Source: Bog-473 sp963753115 (GTDB lineage: Bacteria > Actinomycetota > Acidimicrobiia > Acidimicrobiales > RAAP-2). From it: a DNA stretch of 64,000 bases. This document shows positions 8,325 to 15,574 of the stretch, piece after piece. The stretch spans positions 124,001-188,000 of the forward strand of contig CAVWBB010000033.1 in NCBI GenBank assembly GCA_963753115.1. Reading direction: 5' to 3'. Every line of letters begins with the position of its first letter. Position 1 is the stretch's first letter. A model generated the notes under the pieces. It worked only from the letters and a program-made list of their open reading frames with translations. It had not been told where the DNA came from and did no database searches. Made by a program: the position numbers and the translations under genes.

Positions 8325-9143
8325 GTGGATGCCAGCGAACGCGACCGTTTGGCAGCGCGCCCTCTGGCCCTGGAACGTTCGAGGTTGTTCGACCAGCAAG
8401 CCGAGGCATACGACCGGTTCCGGCCGACCTATCCCGATGCGGTGATCGACGAGCTGCTCGGTCCGGTGCCTGCGGGCCTGGACGTTCTCGACGTGGGTTG
8501 TGGCACCGGGATTGCTTCACGGCAGATTGCCCAGCGTGGCGCCAAAGTGCTGGGGGTGGAACTCGCTCCGCGAATGGCGGAGATCGCCCGCGGTCATGGG
8601 GTCGACGTGGAGATCGCGGCCTTCGAAGCCTGGGACGCTGCTGGTCGCACGTTCGACCGGGTGACCTCGGCGCAGGCCTGGCACTGGCTCGACCTCCCTA
8701 TCGCCACCGCCAAAGCGGCCTCTGTGCTGCGGCCGGGCGGCACGCTCTGTCTGATCTGGAACGCGGGGTGTCAGCCCGATGATCTGGCCGATGCTCTCGA
8801 GGAGGTGTACGCGAGAGTCGTGCCGCCCGGCGGTCACCGTCTGTTCCGGGGGTACGCGGCCAGCCGGTCATCCGACGTGAAGACCGGACTCGACTCGGAG
8901 ATCGACGCCATCTCAGCGGTGGCCGACTTCGGTGCGCCGACAGAGAAGTGGTTCCCCTGGACGCGGGCCTACCAGCGGGATGAGTGGCTGGACCAGCTCG
9001 TGTCACGGAGCGATCACACCGCCCTCGAACCAGCAGTCCGAGACCGTCTGTTCGAAGCCATCGGCGCGGCCATCGACGATCACGGCGGCTCGTTCGTCAT
9101 GAACTTCGAGACCGTCCTGATCACCGCGACTCGGCTGGGGTAA
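8325..9143 (+). CDS. SAM-dependent methyltransferase (class I)
   Basis: A class I methyltransferase of the UbiE/Tam-like group. The SAM-binding motif I is VLDVGCGTGIASRQIA, preceded by the typical QAEAYDRFRPTYP substrate-side helix, with post-I acidic VELAPRM, motif III around ITSAQAWHWL-like TSAQAWHWLDL and a CLIWN strand. The start is uncertain: GTG 8325 (VDASERDR) places the conserved region at the usual distance, while an in-frame GTG at 8259 would add 22 Pro/Trp-rich residues that look non-native. The substrate is unknown. It is divergent from the CDF remnant, with start regions about 100 bases apart. Confidence 0.82.
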   Translation: MDASERDRLAARPLALERSRLFDQQAEAYDRFRPTYPDAVIDELLGPVPAGLDVLDVGCGTGIASRQIAQRGAKVLGVELAPRMAEIARGHGVDVEIAAFEAWDAAGRTFDRVTSAQAWHWLDLPIATAKAASVLRPGGTLCLIWNAGCQPDDLADALEEVYARVVPPGGHRLFRGYAASRSSDVKTGLDSEIDAISAVADFGAPTEKWFPWTRAYQRDEWLDQLVSRSDHTALEPAVRDRLFEAIGAAIDDHGGSFVMNFETVLITATRLG

Positions 9144-9285
9144 CCCCGAGCCGGCAGCGAGCGTTCCGGGGCATCTGCGGCCTGAGTTGACTCAGATCGG
9201 TGACCTCTTTGGCGGTGCAGTCGAAGAGGACGAATTTGTGTTCAACCGCCTGGCGCTTGTGACGGCGAGATCAATGGGCTTCCTC

Positions 9286-10578
9286 CCGGTCTGACGGACA
9301 TCCACCATCAGGGGCGAGGCCCCGGAAAGGATGCCCATCATGGAGACCATGGAGCGGAAGAAGCCCCGCCCCGGCGGTCGTTCACCCCGGAGTTCAAGGC
9401 TGAGATCGTCGAGCAGTGCCGACGCGGCGACCGCTCGGTCGGCCAGGTGGCCAAGGACTTCGACCTGACCGAGACGGCGGTGCGGGGCTGGGTGAACCAG
9501 GCCGAGGTCGACGCCGGGGAGCGGCCCGGCCTCAGCGACCGAGGAGCGCCAGGAACTGGCCCGGCTGCGGCAGCGAGAACCGCCAGCTGCGCGTCGACAA
9601 CGAGATGCTCAAGCGAGCAACGAGTTTCTTCGCCCGGGAGACCCGGTGACGGTGGACCCGTTCATCGAGGCGGAGGAAGCTCGCAGGTCACGGCGTCAAC
9701 CGCTCCTGTCGCCTGCTCGAGGTCTCCCGGTCCGCCTACTACGAGCGCAAGCAAGGCCGTCCCGTCGGCCCGGCAGCGTCACCGACGCCGAGCTGACCGC
9801 GAAGATCACCGGCCATCCACACCGAGTCGAAGGGCACCTATGGGTGCCCTCGGGTCCACAAGGCGCTCTCGCTCGCCAGGGCGTGGTGCTGCGGCCGCCG
9901 GCGGGTGCGCAGGCTGATGCGCCAGGCTGGGCTCGAGGGCCGGTGCAAGAAGCGGTGGCGCAGGACCACCGTGGCCGACCCGGCCGCCGAAGCGGCCAAG
10001 GACCTGATCGAGCGCCACTTCGGCCCGTGCCCCGAGCTCGACCGCCGCTACGTGGGCGACATCACCTACATCTCGACCTGGGAGGGCTGGGCGTACCTGG
10101 CCACGGTCATCGACCTGGCCAGCCGACGGGTGGTGGGCTGGGCCTGGCCGACCACATGCGGACCGAGCTGGTCGAAGACGCCCTCGACGATGGCCTTCGT
10201 CCAACCGCCGGCCCCCGGGATGGGCGTCATCTTCCACTCGGACAGGGGCTGTCAATACACAAGCAAGGACTATGCCGAGCTGGCCCGGGAGAACGGGGTG
10301 GTGCTGTCGGTCGGGAGGCAAGGGTGAATGCTGGGACAACGCCGTGGCTGAGAGCTTCTTCGCCACCATCAAGCGCGAGCTGATCGACACCCGGGCCTGG
10401 CCGACGCGCGCCGGTCTGCGGAGCGGCGGTCTTCGAGTACATCGAGGGTTGGTACAACACGAGAAGGCTGCACAGCTCACTCGGCTACATGAGCCCCGCC
10501 GAGTGGGAAGCACTGATCCACCGCAACGCCGACCGTCAGGCGGCATGATCAACACAACCAAGCTGTCCGTCAAACCGG
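9286..10578 (+). mobile_element. Degenerate IS3-family insertion sequence
   Basis: An element of about 1.29 kb bounded by CCGGTCTGACGGACA (9286-9300) and, inverted, TGTCCGTCAAACCGG (10564-10578), a 14/15 match. The interior encodes recognisable IS3 OrfA (FTPEFKAEIVEQCRRGDRS, LRVDNEMLKRA) and OrfB pieces. Length, two-frame organisation and DDE catalytic region fit IS3. No target-site duplication could be assigned. Its right end lies inside the minus-strand membrane protein gene, whose last codons it supplies. Confidence 0.8.
9340..10548 (+). pseudogene. IS3 OrfA/OrfB transposase, multiple frameshifts
   Basis: Transposase fragments appear in all three frames: a helix-turn-helix OrfA piece (VAKDFDLTETAVRGWVNQAE), its coiled-coil end (ENRQLRVDNEMLKRATSFF), OrfB start near 9646 (VTVDPFIEAE), SAYYERK, then RRLMRQAGLEGRCKKRWRR, the first catalytic Asp in YVGDITYIS, the second in IFHSDRGCQYTS, the Glu in ECWDNAVAESFF, and FEYIEGWYNTRRLHSSLGYM at the end. 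All three catalytic residues survive, but at least five frameshifts separate the pieces, so no functional protein is made. Confidence 0.85.
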
Positions 10579-11132
10579 ATCAAGTGCTGCTGATGCCAAA
10601 GAGAAGGGGGTGGGCCTGGGCGGCCCCTGAGACGCCACACAGTGGCCGACGTTCGACGCAGAATGCCGATGGCACTACTCGCAAGGAGGACTGAGAACGG
10701 AAGCTCCAGAAATGCGGCAGTGAGTATTGCTCCCCACTGCTCGTGTGTCCCGTAAGAGAGGGTGACATCGAACCACGCGTCGGTAAAGAGCATCGTCGCC
10801 GCCACCAGAAGCCCGAGTATCGCCACCTGTCGTCGATGAAGTCCCAGCCAGGCCGTGGTCAAGAGGACCAAGGCGAGCATCATGTCGAAGCCGACCCATG
10901 CCACGCGCCACGCTCCACCTGATTCAGCCAGTGGAAGGGAGGACGCGAGATACCCGATCCACGGAACCATGACGATTGCGCCAGCGGCCGCAGCGACGAT
11001 GGACAGCCTGCGTCGCCTGATCACTCCAGAGCTCGTCCTAGGCCGATCGACAAGCTCATCGAGCAGTCGGGCTACCTGCCCGCGCTCCTCTGGCGTCCAG
11101 GCTCTGACTTCCTCGGCGGATGGAGTGGACAT
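10536..11132 (-). CDS. Multi-pass membrane protein, 3' end replaced by IS sequence
   Basis: A 198-residue protein with a soluble N-terminal helix pair (TPEERGQVARLLDELVDRP), then four hydrophobic segments (about residues 47-70, 85-105, 112-130, 145-165). Start ATG 11132 is supported by GAGAGGG eight bases upstream. The IS3 right inverted repeat (10564-10578) lies within the frame, so the last ~14 residues (RFDGQLGCVDHAA) are IS-derived, and the natural C-terminus is lost. The pattern resembles actinobacterial proteins of unknown function next to stress genes. Confidence 0.65.
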   Translation of the reverse strand: MSTPSAEEVRAWTPEERGQVARLLDELVDRPRTSSGVIRRRRLSIVAAAAGAIVMVPWIGYLASSLPLAESGGAWRVAWVGFDMMLALVLLTTAWLGLHRRQVAILGLLVAATMLFTDAWFDVTLSYGTHEQWGAILTAAFLELPFSVLLASSAIGILRRTSATVWRLRGRPGPPPSLWHQQHLIRFDGQLGCVDHAA

Positions 11133-11254
11133 GGGGACCCTCTCGTGTAGCAATCAAAGCGTCGACCAGGGACACCGGACTAAGAGCGCATCTACATGGA
11201 GACGCTTCCAACCAATCTGGTGCCGTGTCGCCTGTCACCACAGGTGCTGTACGA

Positions 11255-11506
11255 CTACCACTTACACGAAGCAGGCACACCTAACCGACGGAGCACCAGC
11301 GACGCGGGGCAGGCGCCGAACGCGACGAACAGCCACTGGTTCACTCCCACGAATACAGTCAGCAGCAGAAACCATGGGCTCACCACAGCAGCAAGAACAG
11401 CGCTGAGCAGCACCATCGTTCCGGCCAAGGCGAACAAGATCCTCTCCATCGCCCAGTGAACCTCCGGGTGCACCGAAACCACTGATTCGGTCGTCGTCAT
11501 CATCCA
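11255..11506 (-). CDS. DUF2892-like small inner-membrane protein (YgaP-type)
   Basis: An 83-residue protein with two membrane segments (ILFALAGTMVLLSAVLAAV and WFLLLTVFVGVNQWLFVAFG) and the ending CPASLVLRRLG. The pattern NQW...GxCP is that of the DUF2892 domain found at the C-terminus of YgaP rhodaneses and as stand-alone proteins in sulfur-handling loci. Start at ATG 11506/11503 is preceded by GAGGGAGAG. Upstream lies a perfect CsoR/CstR-like palindrome overlapping a TATACT -10 box, consistent with induction by copper or persulfide. The Cys in GACP could be functional. Confidence 0.75.
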   Translation of the reverse strand, partial: WMMTTTESVVSVHPEVHWAMERILFALAGTMVLLSAVLAAVVSPWFLLLTVFVGVNQWLFVAFGACPASLVLRRLGVPASCKW

Positions 11507-11534
11507 CGCTCTCCCTCGCTGGTTGGCTGCATCT

Positions 11535-11540
11535 AGTATA
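11535..11540 (-). promoter_or_regulatory. -10 box of the DUF2892-like gene
   Basis: TATACT on the minus strand matches the consensus -10 in five of six bases. It lies 28 nt before the start codon and abuts the palindrome at 11540-11555, so a bound repressor would block polymerase. No good -35 is apparent. Confidence 0.5.
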
Positions 11541-11555
11541 TACCCCCAGGGGTAT
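11540..11555. promoter_or_regulatory. CsoR/CstR-type operator
   Basis: ATACCCC-CA-GGGGTAT: perfect 7-bp arms around a 2-bp centre. This is the shape of operators bound by the CsoR/RcnR/CstR repressors, which sense copper, nickel or reactive sulfur. It sits between the -10 box and upstream DNA of the DUF2892-like gene. No repressor gene of this family is seen in the window. Confidence 0.6.
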
Positions 11556-11746
11556 CTCCAGAACCGGCTGCCTGAAGGCGACATATTTGACCGCTCCCGA
11601 GCCCAACCACTGCCGCACCCCGTAGCGAAGGCCGGGCCGACACGATGGTTGTACCGCCCATCGTGACCTCGCCCCTAGTCGAGGCGAAGGCGATCAACGA
11701 TCCTCGACCGTGAACAGCCAGCTCGACGAGGGGAACGCCTCCGAAA

Positions 11747-12031
11747 ATGCATTCCGGCTACTACGACAACGGCGGGGCCCATTGGGGACTGTGGATCGTG
11801 ATGATCGTGGCCCTGCTGGTGTTCTTCGCCATCGTGGCCTGGGAAGTCATGCACCTGATTCGCCAGAGGGACGCTCAGGCTGTTGGGGATTCTCCGCCAC
11901 CCCCAATTCTCAGTTCTGATCCCCTTCGGATCCTCGATGAGCGCCTCGCACGTGGTGAGATCGACGTCGACGAGTACGCCCGCCGACGCGACATCCTTAG
12001 GGGGAACGGTCCGGCCACGGGATCGCAATGA
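11747..12031 (+). CDS. SHOCT-domain membrane protein (94 aa)
   Basis: An N-terminal membrane segment (HWGLWIVMIVALLVFFAIVAWEV, about residues 12-34) is followed by a linker and a C-terminal SHOCT domain, DPLRILDERLARGEIDVDEY then ARRRDIL. SHOCT is a short oligomerisation motif found at the ends of many bacterial membrane proteins. The stop overlaps the ATG of the cupredoxin-like frame (ATGA at 12028-12031), so the two were probably co-transcribed. SHOCT plus cupredoxin pairs are common near copper-handling genes in actinobacteria (from memory). Confidence 0.8.
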   Translation: MHSGYYDNGGAHWGLWIVMIVALLVFFAIVAWEVMHLIRQRDAQAVGDSPPPPILSSDPLRILDERLARGEIDVDEYARRRDILRGNGPATGSQ

Positions 12032-12581
12032 CACGCCGTTCCATGGTCGTTGCGGCGGTCGTCGCAGTTATGGCTCTGGCCGTCGCGTCCGGTGCTCTAC
12101 TTGTCATGCTGACCAGCAACAGTGACCGCAGTGCTCCTACGGTCAATGGCGTGTACGGCTCGGCGGCGTGTTCGATCCCGCACCTTGCGGATCAACGGTG
12201 AACGTGTCACTCTCCGATGCTGGCGACGGATGATGAGGCACGAGCCGATGATGGCGACGATTACCACTGACCCCGCCGCCGCTCATGCGGGCAAGGTGTC
12301 CTTCATTGCCTCGAATAGTGGGGCTCTCGTCCACGAGCTGATCGTGCTCCCACTCCCGTCGGACGGTCCGGGTACGAGGCCGACAGGAGCCGACGGCAAG
12401 ATCAACGAGTCCCAAAGCTTGGGCGAGGCGTCACGGTCGTGCGCATCGGGTACCGGTGATGGCATCGCTCCGGGCAGCGTAGGTTGGACGACACTCACAC
12501 TGAAGCCAGGGAGCTACGAACTGGTCTGTGACGAATCCTGGCACTACGCCGCCGGGATGTTCGTCGTGTTCACAGTGATAG
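12028..12581 (+). pseudogene. Cupredoxin-like secreted protein, frameshifted
   Basis: Starts ATG 12028 as MTRRSMVVAAVVAVMALAVA, a signal peptide/anchor. After about 12165 the family sequence moves frame (CGSTVNVSLSDAGDG), then again near 12229 to MMRHEPMMATITTDPAAAHAG, VSFIASNSGALVHELIVLPL and SYELVCDESWHYAAGMFVVFTV. The H of VHEL, C of LVC, H of WHYAAGM and its Met are the four type-1 copper ligands. Out-of-frame stops follow FTV at once (TGATAG, 12576-12581), suggesting a third small shift and a lost stop. The long open frame to 12928 is therefore spurious. Decayed gene or indel-rich assembly. Confidence 0.7.
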
Positions 12582-12896
12582 AGCAAGCGGCTTCGGGCCT
12601 GCCCCCATGGTGCGTAGGGGGGCACCATGGATCAGGCGTGGCCGAGCGGATCGATTGCGGCGCCTCTGCGGACGCTGTGGGTCACCCTCGTGTCCAGAAG
12701 CAGGGCATCAGGACTCGGAAAGAACCAGGAATCCGTAAGTACATCGACGTCCCATTCCGCGTCTCGTCCCTTCGACTGCGACGGGCCGCGTTGCGAGGCG
12801 TTCGAGTCGTCAACCAGGTGCTTTCTGGTTCGTTCCGACACCACGAACGACCAGGTGGAACCTCACTTTGGCTCCCGGCCAGTAGCGTAGGTCGCC
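12582..12896. other. Intergenic stretch before menB
   Basis: Roughly 315 bases. The frame read through from the cupredoxin remnant has no domain character here. I see no RNA gene or repeat. A TAGCGT box at its right end probably serves menB. This is about where the patchy left region gives way to uniformly GC-rich housekeeping DNA. Confidence 0.4.
12883..12888 (+). promoter_or_regulatory. Putative -10 box of menB, near-leaderless
   Basis: TAGCGT ends 8 nt before the menB GTG. This fits the TAnnnT pattern seen before other genes here. No convincing -35 is visible. Confidence 0.35.
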
Positions 12897-13787
12897 GTGC
12901 AGACCGTGGTCACAGGAAAACCCCATGATCCCCTCGACGATCTCCGCCCCCTGCCGCTTCCCACGTGGGAGCAGCGAGGTTCGTTCCAGGACATCCGCTA
13001 CGACGTCGCCGAGGGCATCGCAAAGCTCACGATCTGCCGCCCGGAGCGGCGCAACGCTTTCCGACCCCAGACGCTCTTCGAGCTGACCGACGCCTTCACC
13101 ATGGCCAGGGACGACCCGGATGTGGGCGCCATCATCCTCTGCGGCGAGGGGCCGGACGCGTTCTGCTCGGGGGGCGACCAGAAGATCCGTGGCGACGATG
13201 GCTACATCGGTGACGACGAGGTGGCCCAACGCGGCATCGGCCGCCTCAACGTGCTCGATCTCCAGATTCTGATGCGGCGCATCCCCAAGCCGATCATCGC
13301 CATGGTGGCGGGATACGCCATCGGCGGCGGGCACATCCTGCACCTGGTCTGCGACATCTCCATCGCGGCCGACAACGCACGTTTTGGCCAGACGGGACCG
13401 AAGGTCGGGAGTTTCGACGGGGGGTATGGATCATCGATCCTGGCCCGCACCATCGGGCTCAAGCGGGCCAAGGAGGTGTGGTTCCTGTGCCGCCAGTACG
13501 ACGCGGCGCAAGCCCTCGACTGGGGATTGGTGAACACCGTTGTCCCATTGGACGATCTCGAGCGCGAAACCGTTGCGTGGTGCCGTCAGATGTTGACGCT
13601 CTCACCCATCGCATTGCGCATGATCAAGGCGGGCATGAACGCGGCCGACGACGGGCTGGCCGGCGTGCAGCAGTTGGCGGGCGACGCCACCATGCTCTTC
13701 TACATGACCGAGGAAGGGCAGGAGGGCCGGAACGCCTTCGTGGAGCACCGAGCTCCGGACTTCTCCCGGTTCCCGCGTCGCCCGTGA
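12897..13787 (+). CDS. menB: 1,4-dihydroxy-2-naphthoyl-CoA synthase
   Basis: Cyclises o-succinylbenzoyl-CoA to 1,4-dihydroxy-2-naphthoyl-CoA in menaquinone synthesis. The 296-residue protein has the crotonase fold with the MenB-specific stretch FCSGGDQKIRGDDGYIGDDE, then GRLNVLDLQILMRRIPKPII, the oxyanion-hole AGYAIGGGHILHLVCD and FGQTGPKVGSFDGGYGSS. The C-terminal GRNAFVEHRAPDF is also typical. Its stop overlaps the menA start (GTGA at 13784-13787), so they are translationally coupled. menC, menE and menF are not in the window. Confidence 0.95.
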   Translation: MQTVVTGKPHDPLDDLRPLPLPTWEQRGSFQDIRYDVAEGIAKLTICRPERRNAFRPQTLFELTDAFTMARDDPDVGAIILCGEGPDAFCSGGDQKIRGDDGYIGDDEVAQRGIGRLNVLDLQILMRRIPKPIIAMVAGYAIGGGHILHLVCDISIAADNARFGQTGPKVGSFDGGYGSSILARTIGLKRAKEVWFLCRQYDAAQALDWGLVNTVVPLDDLERETVAWCRQMLTLSPIALRMIKAGMNAADDGLAGVQQLAGDATMLFYMTEEGQEGRNAFVEHRAPDFSRFPRRP

Positions 13788-14767
13788 ACCCGCCGATCAA
13801 GTCGTGGGTGGCCGGCGCGCGCCCACGCACACTCCCTGCGGCGATCGTCCCCGTCGTGGTGGGTACGGCAGCGGGGTACCTCTCGAGCGGTCACGTTCTC
13901 ATCGCGACACCACAAACTTCCAGTGCCTGCCACGCGACTGCGTGCGCAACCTTCGACCGCCAGCTCAACTGGCTGAACGCCGTCCTGGCGTTGATCGTGG
14001 CGCTGGGGATCCAGATCGGCACGAACTACGTCAACGACTATGCGGACGGGGTTCGCGGGACGGATGAGCACCGGGTCGGCCCGGTCCGGCTCGTGGCCGG
14101 CAAGCTCGCCACGGTGCGGCAGGTCAAGATCGCTGCGCTCATCTCCTTCGGGATTGCCGGAGTCGCGGGCCTCGGGCTGGCGGCCCGTGTCACGTGGTGG
14201 TTCATCCCGCTCGGTCTGGTGTGCGGGCTCGCGGGGTGGGCCTACACGGGTGGCCCCCGCCCCTACGGGTACCTCGGCTTCGGGGAATTGTTCGTCTTCG
14301 TCTTCTTTGGCCTCGTCGCCACGGCGGGCTCCGCCTATGTGCAGCACGCCCCGTTCGTCGTCTCGCTGGCCGGCCACCTCTTCTCCTACCGCTTCGACTG
14401 GTGGTTCGCGCTCTGGGCTGGGGTGCCCGTGGGACTGCTCGCGGCCGCGCTCTTGCAGGCCAACAACCTGCGCGACATCGCAACGGATACGGACTCGGGC
14501 AAGAGGACCCTCGCCGTCCGCCTCGGGCGACGGCGGGCCGGACTGCTCTACTGCTTCACCTTGGTGGGCGTGGCCCTGTCCATCGGGGTGCTCTGCAGCT
14601 ACCGCCCGTGGTCGTTGCTGGCCATTGCGGCGACGCCGGTGGCCATTGCCCCGCTCCGACTGGCGCTCAGCGACCTGGAGGGACGGGCGTTGCTCCCGAT
14701 GCTCGGCTCGACCGCCCGCCTCCAGATCCTCACCGGCGCCCTGCTCACGATCGGGCTGCTTCTTTGA
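13784..14767 (+). CDS. menA: 1,4-dihydroxy-2-naphthoate octaprenyltransferase
   Basis: A 327-residue membrane prenyltransferase of the UbiA superfamily that attaches the isoprenoid tail to 1,4-dihydroxy-2-naphthoate. Start GTG 13784 (VNPPIKSWVAGARPRTLPAA) overlaps the menB stop. The first Asp-rich prenyl-diphosphate/Mg motif is NYVNDYADGVRGTD and the second NNLRDIATDTDSGKRTLAVR; about eight hydrophobic helices are visible. The segment ATPQTSSACHATACATFDRQ is an unusual loop insertion between the first two helices. It ends 19 bases from the convergent menH stop. Confidence 0.93.
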   Translation: MNPPIKSWVAGARPRTLPAAIVPVVVGTAAGYLSSGHVLIATPQTSSACHATACATFDRQLNWLNAVLALIVALGIQIGTNYVNDYADGVRGTDEHRVGPVRLVAGKLATVRQVKIAALISFGIAGVAGLGLAARVTWWFIPLGLVCGLAGWAYTGGPRPYGYLGFGELFVFVFFGLVATAGSAYVQHAPFVVSLAGHLFSYRFDWWFALWAGVPVGLLAAALLQANNLRDIATDTDSGKRTLAVRLGRRRAGLLYCFTLVGVALSIGVLCSYRPWSLLAIAATPVAIAPLRLALSDLEGRALLPMLGSTARLQILTGALLTIGLLL

Positions 14768-14786
14768 GGCAGTCGCGCCAGGTGGG

Positions 14787-15569
14787 TCAGGTCGGAGCAG
14801 GCTCGACCATGTCGAGCCAATGACGGACGATCCTGCCGGTCTGCTCCGGCTGAGCGAGATGCACCGCGTGACCTCCGCCCGGGATCAGGGATGCCACGGC
14901 GTGCGGCACGAGGCGAGCCACCCGGAGCGCGTGCGCGGCGAAGCGGATGTCGTCCGAGCCGGCCAGGGCCAAGACGGGGGAGGGGAGCGAGGGCAGGAGA
15001 TCCCACATGGGCTCTTGCGTTCCCGTCCCGGACAGCCGAAGACTCGCCGCCAGTCCGGACGCGCTGTTGCGCAGTCGCTCCGAGCGGTCTGCAGCAGCCG
15101 CGTCCAGGTGCTCGAACAAGGGTCCGCGCAACCAGGTCTGAATGAACTGCCCGACATCGCCCGAGGCCTCGAGCTCGTCGGCCAGCAGATTGTCGGACGC
15201 GCGCCTGCGCTCCCGAGCTGCCGGATCTTCAATGCCTGCGGTCAGGCCGATGAAGGCGACACCACGCAGTGGAAGGTCCGTCCCGATGACCACGTTGAGG
15301 GCCACGCGGGCGCCCAGCGAATAGCCGAGCAGCGTGCACGCCTCGTCGCCGACGACCGCCCGGGCCGCCTCGGCCACGAGCCCTGCCGTCGTCGGCAGGT
15401 CCGCCCGCACGGACCCGGAACCGCCGTGACCGGGCAGGTCCACCGCGAGCAAGGTGTGATCTTCGGCCAGCAGGTCACCGAAGCGGCCCCACAGGCGCCC
15501 CGTCTGGGTGAAACCGTGCAGCACCACCAGCGGCGGCCCGGCACCGCGCACGTCGACATGGAGGGGCAC
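14787..15569 (-). CDS. menH: 2-succinyl-6-hydroxy-2,4-cyclohexadiene-1-carboxylate synthase (MenH-like)
   Basis: An alpha/beta hydrolase of 260 residues fitting MenH, which eliminates pyruvate from the MenD product. VVLHGFTQTGRLWG and VDLPGHGGSG lead to the nucleophile elbow G-Y-S-L-G, Asp lies in LALAGSDDIRF and His in IPGGGHAVHLAQPE. Location between menA and menD on the opposite strand supports the assignment over a generic hydrolase. Start GTG 15569 is only 5 bases from the menD start, so its promoter must lie in menD coding DNA; a TACGCT box sits 8 nt upstream (15578-15583). Confidence 0.85.
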   Translation of the reverse strand: MPLHVDVRGAGPPLVVLHGFTQTGRLWGRFGDLLAEDHTLLAVDLPGHGGSGSVRADLPTTAGLVAEAARAVVGDEACTLLGYSLGARVALNVVIGTDLPLRGVAFIGLTAGIEDPAARERRRASDNLLADELEASGDVGQFIQTWLRGPLFEHLDAAAADRSERLRNSASGLAASLRLSGTGTQEPMWDLLPSLPSPVLALAGSDDIRFAAHALRVARLVPHAVASLIPGGGHAVHLAQPEQTGRIVRHWLDMVEPAPT

Positions 15570-15574
15570 GCCCG

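Noticed and set aside
12122..12928. A 268-codon frame ending past the cupredoxin region
   Set aside because: Only the middle part is cupredoxin; after FTV the translation loses domain character, and adjacent out-of-frame stops suggest the true end is near 12580.
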